Source of the DNA: Acidobacteriota bacterium | GTDB taxonomy: Bacteria > Acidobacteriota > Terriglobia > Bryobacterales > Bryobacteraceae | DNA: 5,178 nt | Direction: 5' to 3' | Assembly: GCA_021788955.1 (NCBI GenBank) | Contig: JAJYKC010000255.1 | Coordinates: 1-5,178, forward strand | Shown here: piece by piece, positions 1 through 5,178 of the stretch | How positions within the stretch are numbered: the stretch's first letter is position 1 | How the letters are laid out: each line of letters opens with the position of its first letter | The notes under the pieces: model-generated | Databases searched by the model: none | Told to the model about the DNA's origin: nothing | The model's input: only the letters and a program-made list of their open reading frames with translations | Position numbers and translations under genes: made by a program

Positions 1-374
1 GAGATCTTTTCCTCGCCGACATCCGAGCCTATCGCGAGCGCCAGCTTTCCTCCACCGGCCTCGAACCTCTGTTCCCGCTTTGGCTTCAACCCACCCGCGA
101 GCTTGCCCGCGGCATGATGGCGGGCGGGCTGAAGGCCCGCGTAGTTTGCCTCGACCCAGCCAAGGTCCCCGAAAGCTTTGCCGGCCGCGCGTTTGACGCC
201 GAACTCCTCGCCGCGCTGCCCGAATCCTGCGACCCCTGCGCGGAAAACGGCGAATTCCACACGTTCGCTACGGCCGGCCCGATGTTCGACCGGGAAATTG
301 CCGTCGAAGCCGGTGAAGTCGTGCAGCGCGACGGCTTCGTTTTTGCGGATCTCCTGGCAGTCAAGCCGGCGTGA
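1..374 (+). CDS. Dph6-related ATP-pyrophosphatase family protein, C-terminal part (5' end outside window)
   Basis: Reading frame 3 is open from the left edge to a TGA at 372-374, giving about 123 residues of a protein whose N-terminus is missing. The segment PLWLQPTRELARGMMAGG, the following ARVVCLDP, and ENGEFHTF (243-266) with a closing RDGFVFADLL are the C-terminal hallmarks of the Diphthami_syn_2 / Dph6-like family. These proteins have an N-terminal PP-loop ATP-binding domain, which would lie off the window. In archaea and eukaryotes Dph6 amidates diphthine on elongation factor 2. Bacteria lack diphthamide, so the substrate of the bacterial homologues is not established and a diphthine-ammonia ligase label would be misleading. 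The frame remains open upstream of the internal ATGs at 114 and 117, and homologous sequence continues before them, so they are not the start. The last 14 bp overlap the end of the convergent hpnI gene. Confidence 0.85.
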   Translation, partial: DLFLADIRAYRERQLSSTGLEPLFPLWLQPTRELARGMMAGGLKARVVCLDPAKVPESFAGRAFDAELLAALPESCDPCAENGEFHTFATAGPMFDREIAVEAGEVVQRDGFVFADLLAVKPA

Positions 375-1482
375 TTCGCCCGTCGCGCGCAAGCCGCAGT
401 CGCCGCCCGCGCCACTCGACGGTATCGCCCACCATCCCGGCCGCCCACACCGCCAGCCCGAACAAATCCCGCGCCGGCACCAGCCAGATCAACCGCGCCA
501 CGTCACCCGAGCCAAGCAATCCGACGCCGCAGACCAGCGCAACTATAAGCCGCAGGATCACCAGCCCCGCGGCCACGGGCCACATTCCTACCGCCAACGC
601 CAGAATCGCCCACAGCGTGGCGCAGGTAATCGGCAGGCCGCTGAATCCAATCCCGTTCGACACGCGAATCGTCCGCGCCCAGCGCACCTGGTGCCGCCAC
701 ACGCCCGTCCACGTCGCCGCGCCCAACCCCGTCTCCACCACCGTCCGCGCGATGAGGTTCACGCGTCCCAGCCGATGAATTCGGGCACCGACCTGATAGT
801 CGTCGGCAAGATAATCGGCCACAGCGCCGAACCCGCCGATCGCTTCGAGATCCTCGCGCCGGAAAGCCAGTGTCGAGCCAAGCCCGAACTCGCTCACGCC
901 GAACATCGGCGCCACCAGCGTGCTCGGCGCGAAATCGATCACAATGCCCAGGGCTTCAAACCGTGCCGCCCGCGTCGAGCCCGTCGCGCGGTACAAGCAC
1001 GTCACCACTCCGGTTCGCGGTTCGGTCAGCGGCGCCGTCACATCGGCCAAGTATCCCGGTGGCACGTGGATGTCGCTGTCGTTCACCACGATCCATGGAT
1101 GCCGGGCCTCGCGCGCCAAGCCCATGAGACGTCCCACCTTCGCGTTCGGCGTCTTCTCGTGACACACCACTCCGCGAATCGGAACGGAGGGAAACTCCGC
1201 CGCCAGACGGCCGATCTCTTCGGCTGCCTCCGGGTCGTCTTCACCCACGCCGAGAAGGATCTCGAATCCCGGCGCGTACTCCTGCGCCGCGTGCGACGCC
1301 ACCGCCTCCCGGAAACCCTCGTCCACGCCCCGAACGGGCTTCAGGATCGAAACGGGCAACGCCCCCGGCGCCAACCTCCGCTTCGGCCGCAGGAGTTGCC
1401 GCACCACGGCGACGAGCGCGATCACCTGGTACGCGCCGGCCGCCGCGCAGAGCACATACAGCGCCACACGGACGAAATCCAC
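361..1482 (-). CDS. hpnI: Hopanoid glycosyltransferase HpnI (family 2/21, ceramide glucosyltransferase-like)
   Basis: A 373-residue membrane glycosyltransferase, about the usual length of HpnI. In Burkholderia, HpnI transfers N-acetylglucosamine to bacteriohopanetetrol, the first sugar step towards composite hopanoids. An N-terminal membrane helix (about residues 5-27) is followed by a GT-A domain. Its motifs match ceramide glucosyltransferases: KPVRGVDE (D1, Asp54), NDSD (D2, 134-137), LADDYQVG (D3, Asp228) and HQVRW (264-268), which sits at the (Q/R)XXRW position with His in first place. Two or three hydrophobic helices follow (about 284-323 and 331-352). Catalysis should face the cytoplasm at the inner membrane. 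The start is GTG at 1482, the only ATG/GTG/TTG after the upstream in-frame stop; a second GTG lies five codons on. No clear Shine-Dalgarno precedes it, and hpnJ ends 13 bp upstream, so translational coupling is likely. No hpnK follows. The gene ends inside the convergent Dph6-like gene. Confidence 0.93.
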   Translation of the reverse strand: MDFVRVALYVLCAAAGAYQVIALVAVVRQLLRPKRRLAPGALPVSILKPVRGVDEGFREAVASHAAQEYAPGFEILLGVGEDDPEAAEEIGRLAAEFPSVPIRGVVCHEKTPNAKVGRLMGLAREARHPWIVVNDSDIHVPPGYLADVTAPLTEPRTGVVTCLYRATGSTRAARFEALGIVIDFAPSTLVAPMFGVSEFGLGSTLAFRREDLEAIGGFGAVADYLADDYQVGARIHRLGRVNLIARTVVETGLGAATWTGVWRHQVRWARTIRVSNGIGFSGLPITCATLWAILALAVGMWPVAAGLVILRLIVALVCGVGLLGSGDVARLIWLVPARDLFGLAVWAAGMVGDTVEWRGRRLRLARDGRITPA

Positions 1483-1495
1483 AGTTTGTGTCAGT

Positions 1496-2974
1496 TTACG
1501 AAGAGACGCGTTCGCTCGCGCCCGTCAGAACGCCGCCGCTGGCCTGCGCCGACTTCTGTTCCCGCACGAACCGTTTGCGCTTGGACCGCAGTGCGAGGTA
1601 CTCCCGCGCTTCCTTGTAAAGGCGCGGAATGTCGTTGTTCACCACCGCCTGCTTTACCACCCGCCACGCCGCCTTCGGACGGAAGTAATATTCGCCGTAG
1701 AAGCGCTCCACCCACTCGACGAGTTCGCCGCGGTTCAGTCCTGGGTAGATGATGTTCGGCAACTGATGGCCGCTCTCGTCGGTCATCGAGTCGATCGTGA
1801 TGAGGTTGTTCTTCTTCACGTAATCGAAGAACTCAGTGCCGGGGTACGGATGCGCGATCGACACCTGGATCGTCTCCACATCCATGCGCTTGGCGAAGTC
1901 GATCGTATTGCGCAGCGTCTGCCGCGACTCTCCGGGCAGCCCCACGATGAAGTCGCCATGAATCGTCAGTCCCAGCTTGTGGGCGTTCTCGGTGAACCGC
2001 TTCGCCATGTCGACCGTGGCGCCCTTCTTGATGTTCTTCAGAATCTGCGCATCGCCGGACTCGTAGCCCACAATCAGCAGGCGGCAGCCCGCCTCGCGCA
2101 TTTCCTTCAGCGTCTCGTAGTCCGTTGTCACGCGCGACGTGCAGGACCAGGTGAACTTCAACTTCTTCAGCTCGCGGCAAAGCTCGATTGTGCGCTCTTT
2201 TTTGTAATTGAACGTGTCGTCGTCGAAGAAGATTTCCTTCAACCCCGGAAACCGCTCCAGCGCATGGCGGCACTCGTTCACCACGTCATTGACCGAACGC
2301 AGGCGCCACCGGTGGCCCGAATGTGTCTGTGGCCACAGGCAGAACGTGCACATCGCCGGGCATCCGCGCGAAGTGTAGAACGCAATGAACGGGTTCAGCA
2401 GGAACGGCACGTTGTAACGGCGGAAGTCGAGGTCCCGCTCGTACACTTTCGTCACCCACGGCAGCTCGTCGAGATTCTCGATCACGCCCCCGTCCGGGTT
2501 GTGAACGATCGAACCATTCTTGCGGAAGCTTACGCCGGGCAACTCCTCAAGCGGCTTGCCCTGCGCGAACCCCGCGATCTGATGATCGAACTCCTTGCGG
2601 ACGATGAAGTCAATTGCCGTGGACTCGCGGAACGCTTTCTCCGGTTCCACCGTCACCGGAGGCCCGACGAAGGCGACCTTCATCTTCGGGTTCCGGTCCC
2701 TCATCATCTCCGCGATTCGCACATCCACGTGGAATCCCGGTGTCGAGGTGTACAGAACGAGAAGTTCACAGTCGTCCGCCATTGCGACCGTCTGCTCGAT
2801 CGAAATCTTGTGCGGCGGCGCGTCGACTACCTTGCTGTCCGGCAGCATTCCGGCCGGATAGCAAAGCCACACTGGGTACCAGTAGGACTCGATCTCGCGC
2901 GATGCGGGCCAGCGGGAACCGGCTCCGCCATCGAAACCCTCAAACGATGGAGGGTTGAGGAACAGTGTTCGCAT
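1496..2974 (-). CDS. hpnJ: Hopanoid biosynthesis B12-binding-domain radical SAM protein HpnJ
   Basis: A 492-residue protein with the two-domain build of B12-binding radical SAM enzymes. Residues about 1-170 form a Rossmann-like cobalamin-binding-type domain, beginning with the MRTLFLNPPSFEGFDGGAGS signature characteristic of HpnJ. I see no DxHxxG base-off motif in it. The radical SAM core follows with CPAMCTFC (Cys205, Cys209, Cys212), which ligates the 4Fe-4S cluster and SAM. It continues with FFDDDTF (249-255), GYESG (303-307) and GDFIVGLPGE (340-349), typical of the barrel strands. Genetics in Burkholderia places HpnJ after HpnI and HpnK: it rearranges the glucosamine of bacteriohopanetetrol glucosamine to the five-membered cyclitol ether. 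The start is supported by GGAG at 2980-2983, five bases before the ATG. The last 20-25 residues are polar, Ala/Gly/Ser-rich and probably dispensable. It lies 31 bp after the LolA-like gene and 13 bp before hpnI, so one transcript is likely. Confidence 0.94.
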   Translation of the reverse strand: MRTLFLNPPSFEGFDGGAGSRWPASREIESYWYPVWLCYPAGMLPDSKVVDAPPHKISIEQTVAMADDCELLVLYTSTPGFHVDVRIAEMMRDRNPKMKVAFVGPPVTVEPEKAFRESTAIDFIVRKEFDHQIAGFAQGKPLEELPGVSFRKNGSIVHNPDGGVIENLDELPWVTKVYERDLDFRRYNVPFLLNPFIAFYTSRGCPAMCTFCLWPQTHSGHRWRLRSVNDVVNECRHALERFPGLKEIFFDDDTFNYKKERTIELCRELKKLKFTWSCTSRVTTDYETLKEMREAGCRLLIVGYESGDAQILKNIKKGATVDMAKRFTENAHKLGLTIHGDFIVGLPGESRQTLRNTIDFAKRMDVETIQVSIAHPYPGTEFFDYVKKNNLITIDSMTDESGHQLPNIIYPGLNRGELVEWVERFYGEYYFRPKAAWRVVKQAVVNNDIPRLYKEAREYLALRSKRKRFVREQKSAQASGGVLTGASERVSS

Positions 2975-3005
2975 GCAGTCTCCGGACAGAATAGGTAGTC
3001 ATTGC

Positions 3006-3767
3006 TTACTCGTCGCCTGAGGCCGCGCTTTCCTCCGCGTCCACGGTTTTGGCCGGGTTGGTGAAATTGATGCTCAACTCGACCGGCCCAATGATGCGCG
3101 TATCCACGCGCGACTCGATGTGATGAGGTACGGCCACACCGTCCGCCATCGTGTACTCACGCACAAACACCATCTTCTTAAAGAAAACAGAGGGTGATTT
3201 CACAAAACGGCCCGACTCGCGAACCGGCATACAGGTATCCGGGTCCAACCAGAGTTCTCCCTTGAACAGACCCACCCTCTTGTGACGCGGCGTCAGGTGA
3301 AACACGTAAACAGGCCTTCCGTCCGGCGACTCCTGTCCCTTGAACTTAAACTTGTAATTCTCCGGGTTGATCCCCAGATTCGTTTGCGAGCCCTGCGCCT
3401 GCACCTCGGCCGTCAGATAGCGCGCGATCACGTCCCGCTTGATCGTGTTATCGCCGCTGAAGCCAAGCATGTGGTATGTGACTTTGCCAACCTTGGAAAT
3501 GTTACGTAGCGCGTGCAACTTTCCCTGTTTTTTCAGCTTCGGCAACTCGGCGTCGATGTCTACTTCCATCGTCATCCCACGCATCGCTTCCGATTGCTGT
3601 TTGGCGGCCGCGAAGTAGCGGCTCAAAATCTGCGCGTCTGTGACGCTCCGACGGACGGAGGCACTCCCATCCGGCGAACCGGAAATTTCAGACGCCCGGC
3701 CCAGAAAACCTGCCGCGGCTACCGACAGACTTGCAATCAACGTGCAGCGCAGTAAAAAAGGACGCAT
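3006..3767 (-). CDS. Secreted protein of unknown function, weakly LolA-like (periplasmic lipoprotein/lipid carrier fold?)
   Basis: I do not recognise a named family with certainty. From the ATG at 3767 it encodes 253 residues. A signal peptide opens it (MRPFLLRC, hydrophobic run to about residue 22, probable cleavage near RAS-E). A helical stretch with KQQSEAMRGMTMEVDIDAELPK follows in two parts, then alternating polar/apolar beta-like segments, including PVYVFHLTP (152-160), GELWLDPDTCMPVRE (170-184) and VPHHIESRV (213-221). The pattern of a converted strand, LDPDT..PVRE, then 'VREYTMADGVAVPHHI' is what LolA/RseB-like outer-membrane lipoprotein-sorting proteins show ('residue on a half-barrel' fold), so a periplasmic carrier of acyl or isoprenoid lipids is plausible but unproven. 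The frame stays open 31 codons further to an ATG at 3860. The shorter start is preferred because the signal peptide begins there. It ends 31 bp before hpnJ, which suggests a role linked to hopanoids or the envelope. Confidence 0.8.
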   Translation of the reverse strand: MRPFLLRCTLIASLSVAAAGFLGRASEISGSPDGSASVRRSVTDAQILSRYFAAAKQQSEAMRGMTMEVDIDAELPKLKKQGKLHALRNISKVGKVTYHMLGFSGDNTIKRDVIARYLTAEVQAQGSQTNLGINPENYKFKFKGQESPDGRPVYVFHLTPRHKRVGLFKGELWLDPDTCMPVRESGRFVKSPSVFFKKMVFVREYTMADGVAVPHHIESRVDTRIIGPVELSINFTNPAKTVDAEESAASGDE

Positions 3768-3778
3768 TAAGACCCGGC

Positions 3779-3807
3779 GCTCCGAGGAGCTAGCTTTTTC
3801 AAGTATA
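3779..3807 (-). promoter_or_regulatory. Possible -10 element and leader hairpin before the LolA-like gene
   Basis: Read on the minus strand, TATACT (3807-3802) matches the sigma-70 -10 consensus in five of six bases. No recognisable -35 lies at 16-18 bp. Transcription from it would begin near 3795 and leave a leader of roughly 28 bases before the ATG at 3767. That leader holds the perfect inverted repeat GCTCC-TC-GGAGC (3790-3779). Its right arm contains the only GGAG near the start, 12 bases upstream of the ATG, which is further than usual for a ribosome-binding site. The arrangement could hide the binding site in a small hairpin, but arms this short in GC-rich DNA can occur by chance. Confidence 0.25.
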
Positions 3808-3864
3808 ACCGATTGATGGCTTGAGGAAGGGCTCGAAACCCCACTTCTGTCGTACGACATATTC

Positions 3865-3892
3865 TACAGCTTTAGATGCGGGCGTTGCTGTA
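3865..3892. repeat. Short inverted repeat, possible operator
   Basis: TACAGC (3865-3870) and its exact reverse complement GCTGTA (3887-3892) are separated by 16 bases, so arm centres are 22 bp apart, about two helical turns. The left arm overlaps a -10-like TAGAAT on the minus strand, upstream of the LolA-like gene. This would suit a dimeric repressor site, but six-base arms with a loop of this size are not rare by chance. Confidence 0.2.
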
Positions 3893-3911
3893 AGGTGTCA
3901 CCCGAAAGGCA

Positions 3912-4187
3912 TCAGCCGGCCGGCGCTCCCTCACGCCCTCCCTTCTTCAGCTTTTCCATCACCCCGGCCACCAGTTCCTTGGCATCCGCGATGCACTTTG
4001 AAATCAACTGGATATCCATCGCAGGCCGGCCCGGCTGGCGCGCGCTCTGGCAATATACCCCATGCTGCCCCACCAGCACCAGCGCATCGGTGAGCAGGTC
4101 AAGCGTCACCGCCAACCGCCCGCGTTCGACGCCCATCGAAAACTCGTACCGCTCCAGTTCGCTCTCCCGTTCCTGGTAAACAGACAT
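3912..4187 (-). CDS. Small helical protein of unknown function (91 residues)
   Basis: I do not recognise this protein. It has no signal peptide or membrane segment and is predicted by eye to be mostly helical. A charged N-terminal helix (residues 1-24, rich in Glu and Arg) leads to an amphipathic helix LAVTLDLLTDALVLVG (25-40). A Gly/Pro-containing turn (42-55) follows, then a second amphipathic helix from MDIQLI to about MEKLKK (57-82) and a disordered Gly/Ala-rich tail. Two cysteines (46 and 65) are present. The amphipathic pair suggests a cytoplasmic helical hairpin that dimerises or binds a partner. The ATG at 4187 is chosen as the longest start; no good Shine-Dalgarno is at the usual distance (GGAGG lies over 20 bases upstream), and the ATG at 4133 is an alternative. 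It lies 43 bp after the TPR gene on the same strand. Amino-acid composition and frame-wide openness make it a likely real gene. Confidence 0.7.
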   Translation of the reverse strand: MSVYQERESELERYEFSMGVERGRLAVTLDLLTDALVLVGQHGVYCQSARQPGRPAMDIQLISKCIADAKELVAGVMEKLKKGGREGAPAG

Positions 4188-4230
4188 GTTTCATTCTATC
4201 CAGACGCCCTTCCTCCGCCCTACGCCCTGC

Positions 4231-5163
4231 TTAGCGCTTTCGCCGGGCCGGCGCCCCCAGTTCTCCCTTGATCGCCTTCGCGTTCTCCGCCGCCTGCTCC
4301 TGCGACGGGCTCTTGATTGCCGCCGACTCCTGCGAATACTTAAGCGCATCCTCGAGCATCGCCCGGTCCGGTTTTGCCTTCGTCTCTTTGGCGAGCTTGT
4401 AATCCGCCAGACCCAGGTTGAACAGCCCGACGCCTAGCACCGAGCTCCCCGGCGGCAGCAGTGGAACCGCCTGACGCAGCGCCTTATCGGCCTCGGCGAA
4501 TTTCTCCTGGCTGTTGTAGCCGAGACCCTGGTACCAATACCCCAAGCCCAGCTTCGTGTTCTTCTGCTTCTCCCATTCGGCCGCCGGGACGCCCGCCGGC
4601 GCCGCTTTCGTCTGCAAAACCTGCACCAGGCGCGTCGCGTAATCGAGCATCTTATCGGGCTCTTTCCGGCTCTGGCTTATGTCGGCGGCCATCAGGAGCG
4701 CGTCTTCGTTATCCGGAAAATCCTTCAGAATCTCGGACGCCGCCTGGCCCGCCTTCTCCGCAGTGCCCGTCTCCCGTAGCGCATTCAAATACGGCCCGAT
4801 CGCCTCCGTCATGTATTGGCTCTTCGGGTTTTGCAGCCGCAACTGGTCCACCAGCGCGATCGTGTCCTTGGGATCCTTGGCCTGAATCGCCGCGGCCATC
4901 AGCGAGTACTCCGTGTAGATGTCCACCTGGCGCGCGTAGTCGGCCTGCTTCTTTCCGTCGTCGTCATCCTTGGCGTTCTTTACCGCTTCCCGCGCTTCCC
5001 GCGACGTCTCCGCCGCCCACTGCTTGATGCCCGCCGCATCTTTGGCCGCCTCCGCCGCCTTCAGCTTGTTGTAGGCCTGCACAACCGCGTCCGTTCCGGA
5101 CTGCTGCTGCGCCAGGCAAACCGCTCCCGCCAACACGGCCATCACCCAAAACGATGCTTTCAT
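4231..5163 (-). CDS. Secreted TPR-repeat protein of unknown specific role
   Basis: A 310-residue protein with a clear Sec signal peptide: MKASFWVMAVLAGAVCLA, probable cleavage after Ala18 before QQQ. Cys16 does not sit in a lipobox (GAVC rather than L-A-G/A-C), so it is probably a soluble periplasmic protein and not a lipoprotein. The mature part is almost wholly helical with TPR-like units: about 133-164 (AEKAGQAASEILKDFPDNEDALLMA), 166-185, 208-240 (YWYQGLGYNSQEKFAEADKALRQAV) and 244-282 (LFNLGLADYKLAKE then LEDALKYSQESAAI). A lysine/aspartate-rich linker including KDDDDGKK (65-72) lies in the first third. TPR arrays are protein-protein scaffolds; no catalytic motif is visible. The ATG at 5163 is preceded by AGGGGG four bases upstream, a fair ribosome-binding site at the very edge of the window. 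The C-terminus is basic (ARRKR). Its promoter and upstream neighbour are outside the window. Confidence 0.85.
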   Translation of the reverse strand: MKASFWVMAVLAGAVCLAQQQSGTDAVVQAYNKLKAAEAAKDAAGIKQWAAETSREAREAVKNAKDDDDGKKQADYARQVDIYTEYSLMAAAIQAKDPKDTIALVDQLRLQNPKSQYMTEAIGPYLNALRETGTAEKAGQAASEILKDFPDNEDALLMAADISQSRKEPDKMLDYATRLVQVLQTKAAPAGVPAAEWEKQKNTKLGLGYWYQGLGYNSQEKFAEADKALRQAVPLLPPGSSVLGVGLFNLGLADYKLAKETKAKPDRAMLEDALKYSQESAAIKSPSQEQAAENAKAIKGELGAPARRKR

Positions 5164-5167
5164 GCGT

Positions 5168-5173
5168 CCCCCT
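5168..5173 (-). promoter_or_regulatory. Ribosome-binding site of the TPR gene
   Basis: On the minus strand AGGGGG is followed by ACGC and the ATG at 5163. The purine-rich hexamer and short spacing support this start, which also opens directly into the signal peptide. Confidence 0.55.
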
Positions 5174-5178
5174 GGGCC

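Larger units (their letters stand above)
3768..3911. other. 144-bp intergenic region, the longest non-coding gap in the window
   Basis: It lies between the 91-residue gene and the preferred start of the LolA-like gene, and is less GC-rich than its surroundings. Part of it (3768-3860) would be coding if the longer ATG at 3860 were used; that 31-residue extension is Ser-rich and would place the signal peptide internally, so I treat it as non-coding. It carries the candidate -10 near 3802-3807 and a dyad TACAGC (3865-3870) / GCTGTA (3887-3892). On the minus strand TAGAAT (3866-3861) is a second -10-like hexamer overlapping the left dyad arm. No terminator-like hairpin with a T-run is visible, so upstream transcription may read through. 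Confidence 0.5.

Noticed and set aside
86..448. 120-codon minus-strand open frame over the Dph6-like end and the hpnI end
   Set aside because: Ala/Arg/Ser-rich, antisense to a conserved family segment and out of frame with hpnI.
178..1752. 524-codon plus-strand open frame opposite hpnI and the hpnJ end
   Set aside because: Its translation is Arg/Pro/His-rich low-complexity with no recognisable motif, while the minus strand encodes clear HpnI and HpnJ. It also overlaps the Dph6-like frame. It is an antisense shadow of GC-rich coding DNA.
1766..2998. 410-codon plus-strand open frame opposite hpnJ
   Set aside because: It lies antisense to a gene with an intact radical SAM signature; the composition is Arg/His/Val-rich and no family is recognisable.
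4188..4230. Terminator between the TPR gene and the 91-residue gene
   Set aside because: The 43-bp gap has no hairpin with a T-run on the minus strand.
4948..4971. KDDDDGKK segment in the TPR protein, resembling a cleavage or metal-binding tag
   Set aside because: A charged linker between helices is sufficient explanation; nothing around it resembles a calcium-binding loop.
4461..5027. 188-codon plus-strand open frame opposite the TPR gene
   Set aside because: Pro/Ser/Arg-rich translation typical of the reverse of an Ala/Lys/Glu-rich gene; no motif or start signal.
5106..5163. Lipobox in the TPR protein signal peptide
   Set aside because: Cys16 is preceded by GAV, which does not fit the -3 to -1 lipobox positions, and a normal signal peptidase I site follows at CLA-QQQ.

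Overview
This is a GC-rich bacterial window (about 60% GC by eye) packed with genes. Its core is a pair of hopanoid side-chain genes, hpnJ and hpnI, on the minus strand. They sit at the downstream end of five genes that all read right to left. The organism is a hopanoid-producing Gram-negative bacterium. Several secreted proteins of unassigned function beside hpn genes resemble Acidobacteriota (Bryobacter/Solibacter type) genomes, but that placement is inference. Other hopanoid makers cannot be excluded from this window alone.

Layout, left to right. Positions 1-374 (plus strand) hold the C-terminal end of a Dph6-related ATP-pyrophosphatase-type protein cut by the window edge. It converges on, and overlaps by 14 bp, the end of hpnI (361-1482, minus). 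hpnJ (1496-2974, minus) lies 13 bp upstream of hpnI. Next come a secreted protein with a weak LolA-like appearance (3006-3767, minus; 31 bp from hpnJ), a 144-bp intergenic stretch with possible promoter and dyad elements, a 91-residue helical protein of unknown function (3912-4187, minus), and a secreted TPR-type protein (4231-5163, minus) with its ribosome-binding site at the right edge. No RNA gene, mobile element, CRISPR array or long repeat was seen.

How the genes fit together. In the known pathway, HpnI adds N-acetylglucosamine to bacteriohopanetetrol, HpnK deacetylates it, and the radical SAM enzyme HpnJ converts the glucosamine to the cyclitol ether. HpnI and HpnJ are both present and look intact. 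hpnK is not in the window, and the slot after hpnI is taken by a convergent gene. The secreted protein just upstream of hpnJ is probably co-transcribed with it and is the best candidate here for a new accessory factor, for example a periplasmic lipid or lipoprotein carrier. No gene in the window points to an entirely new defence or mobile system.
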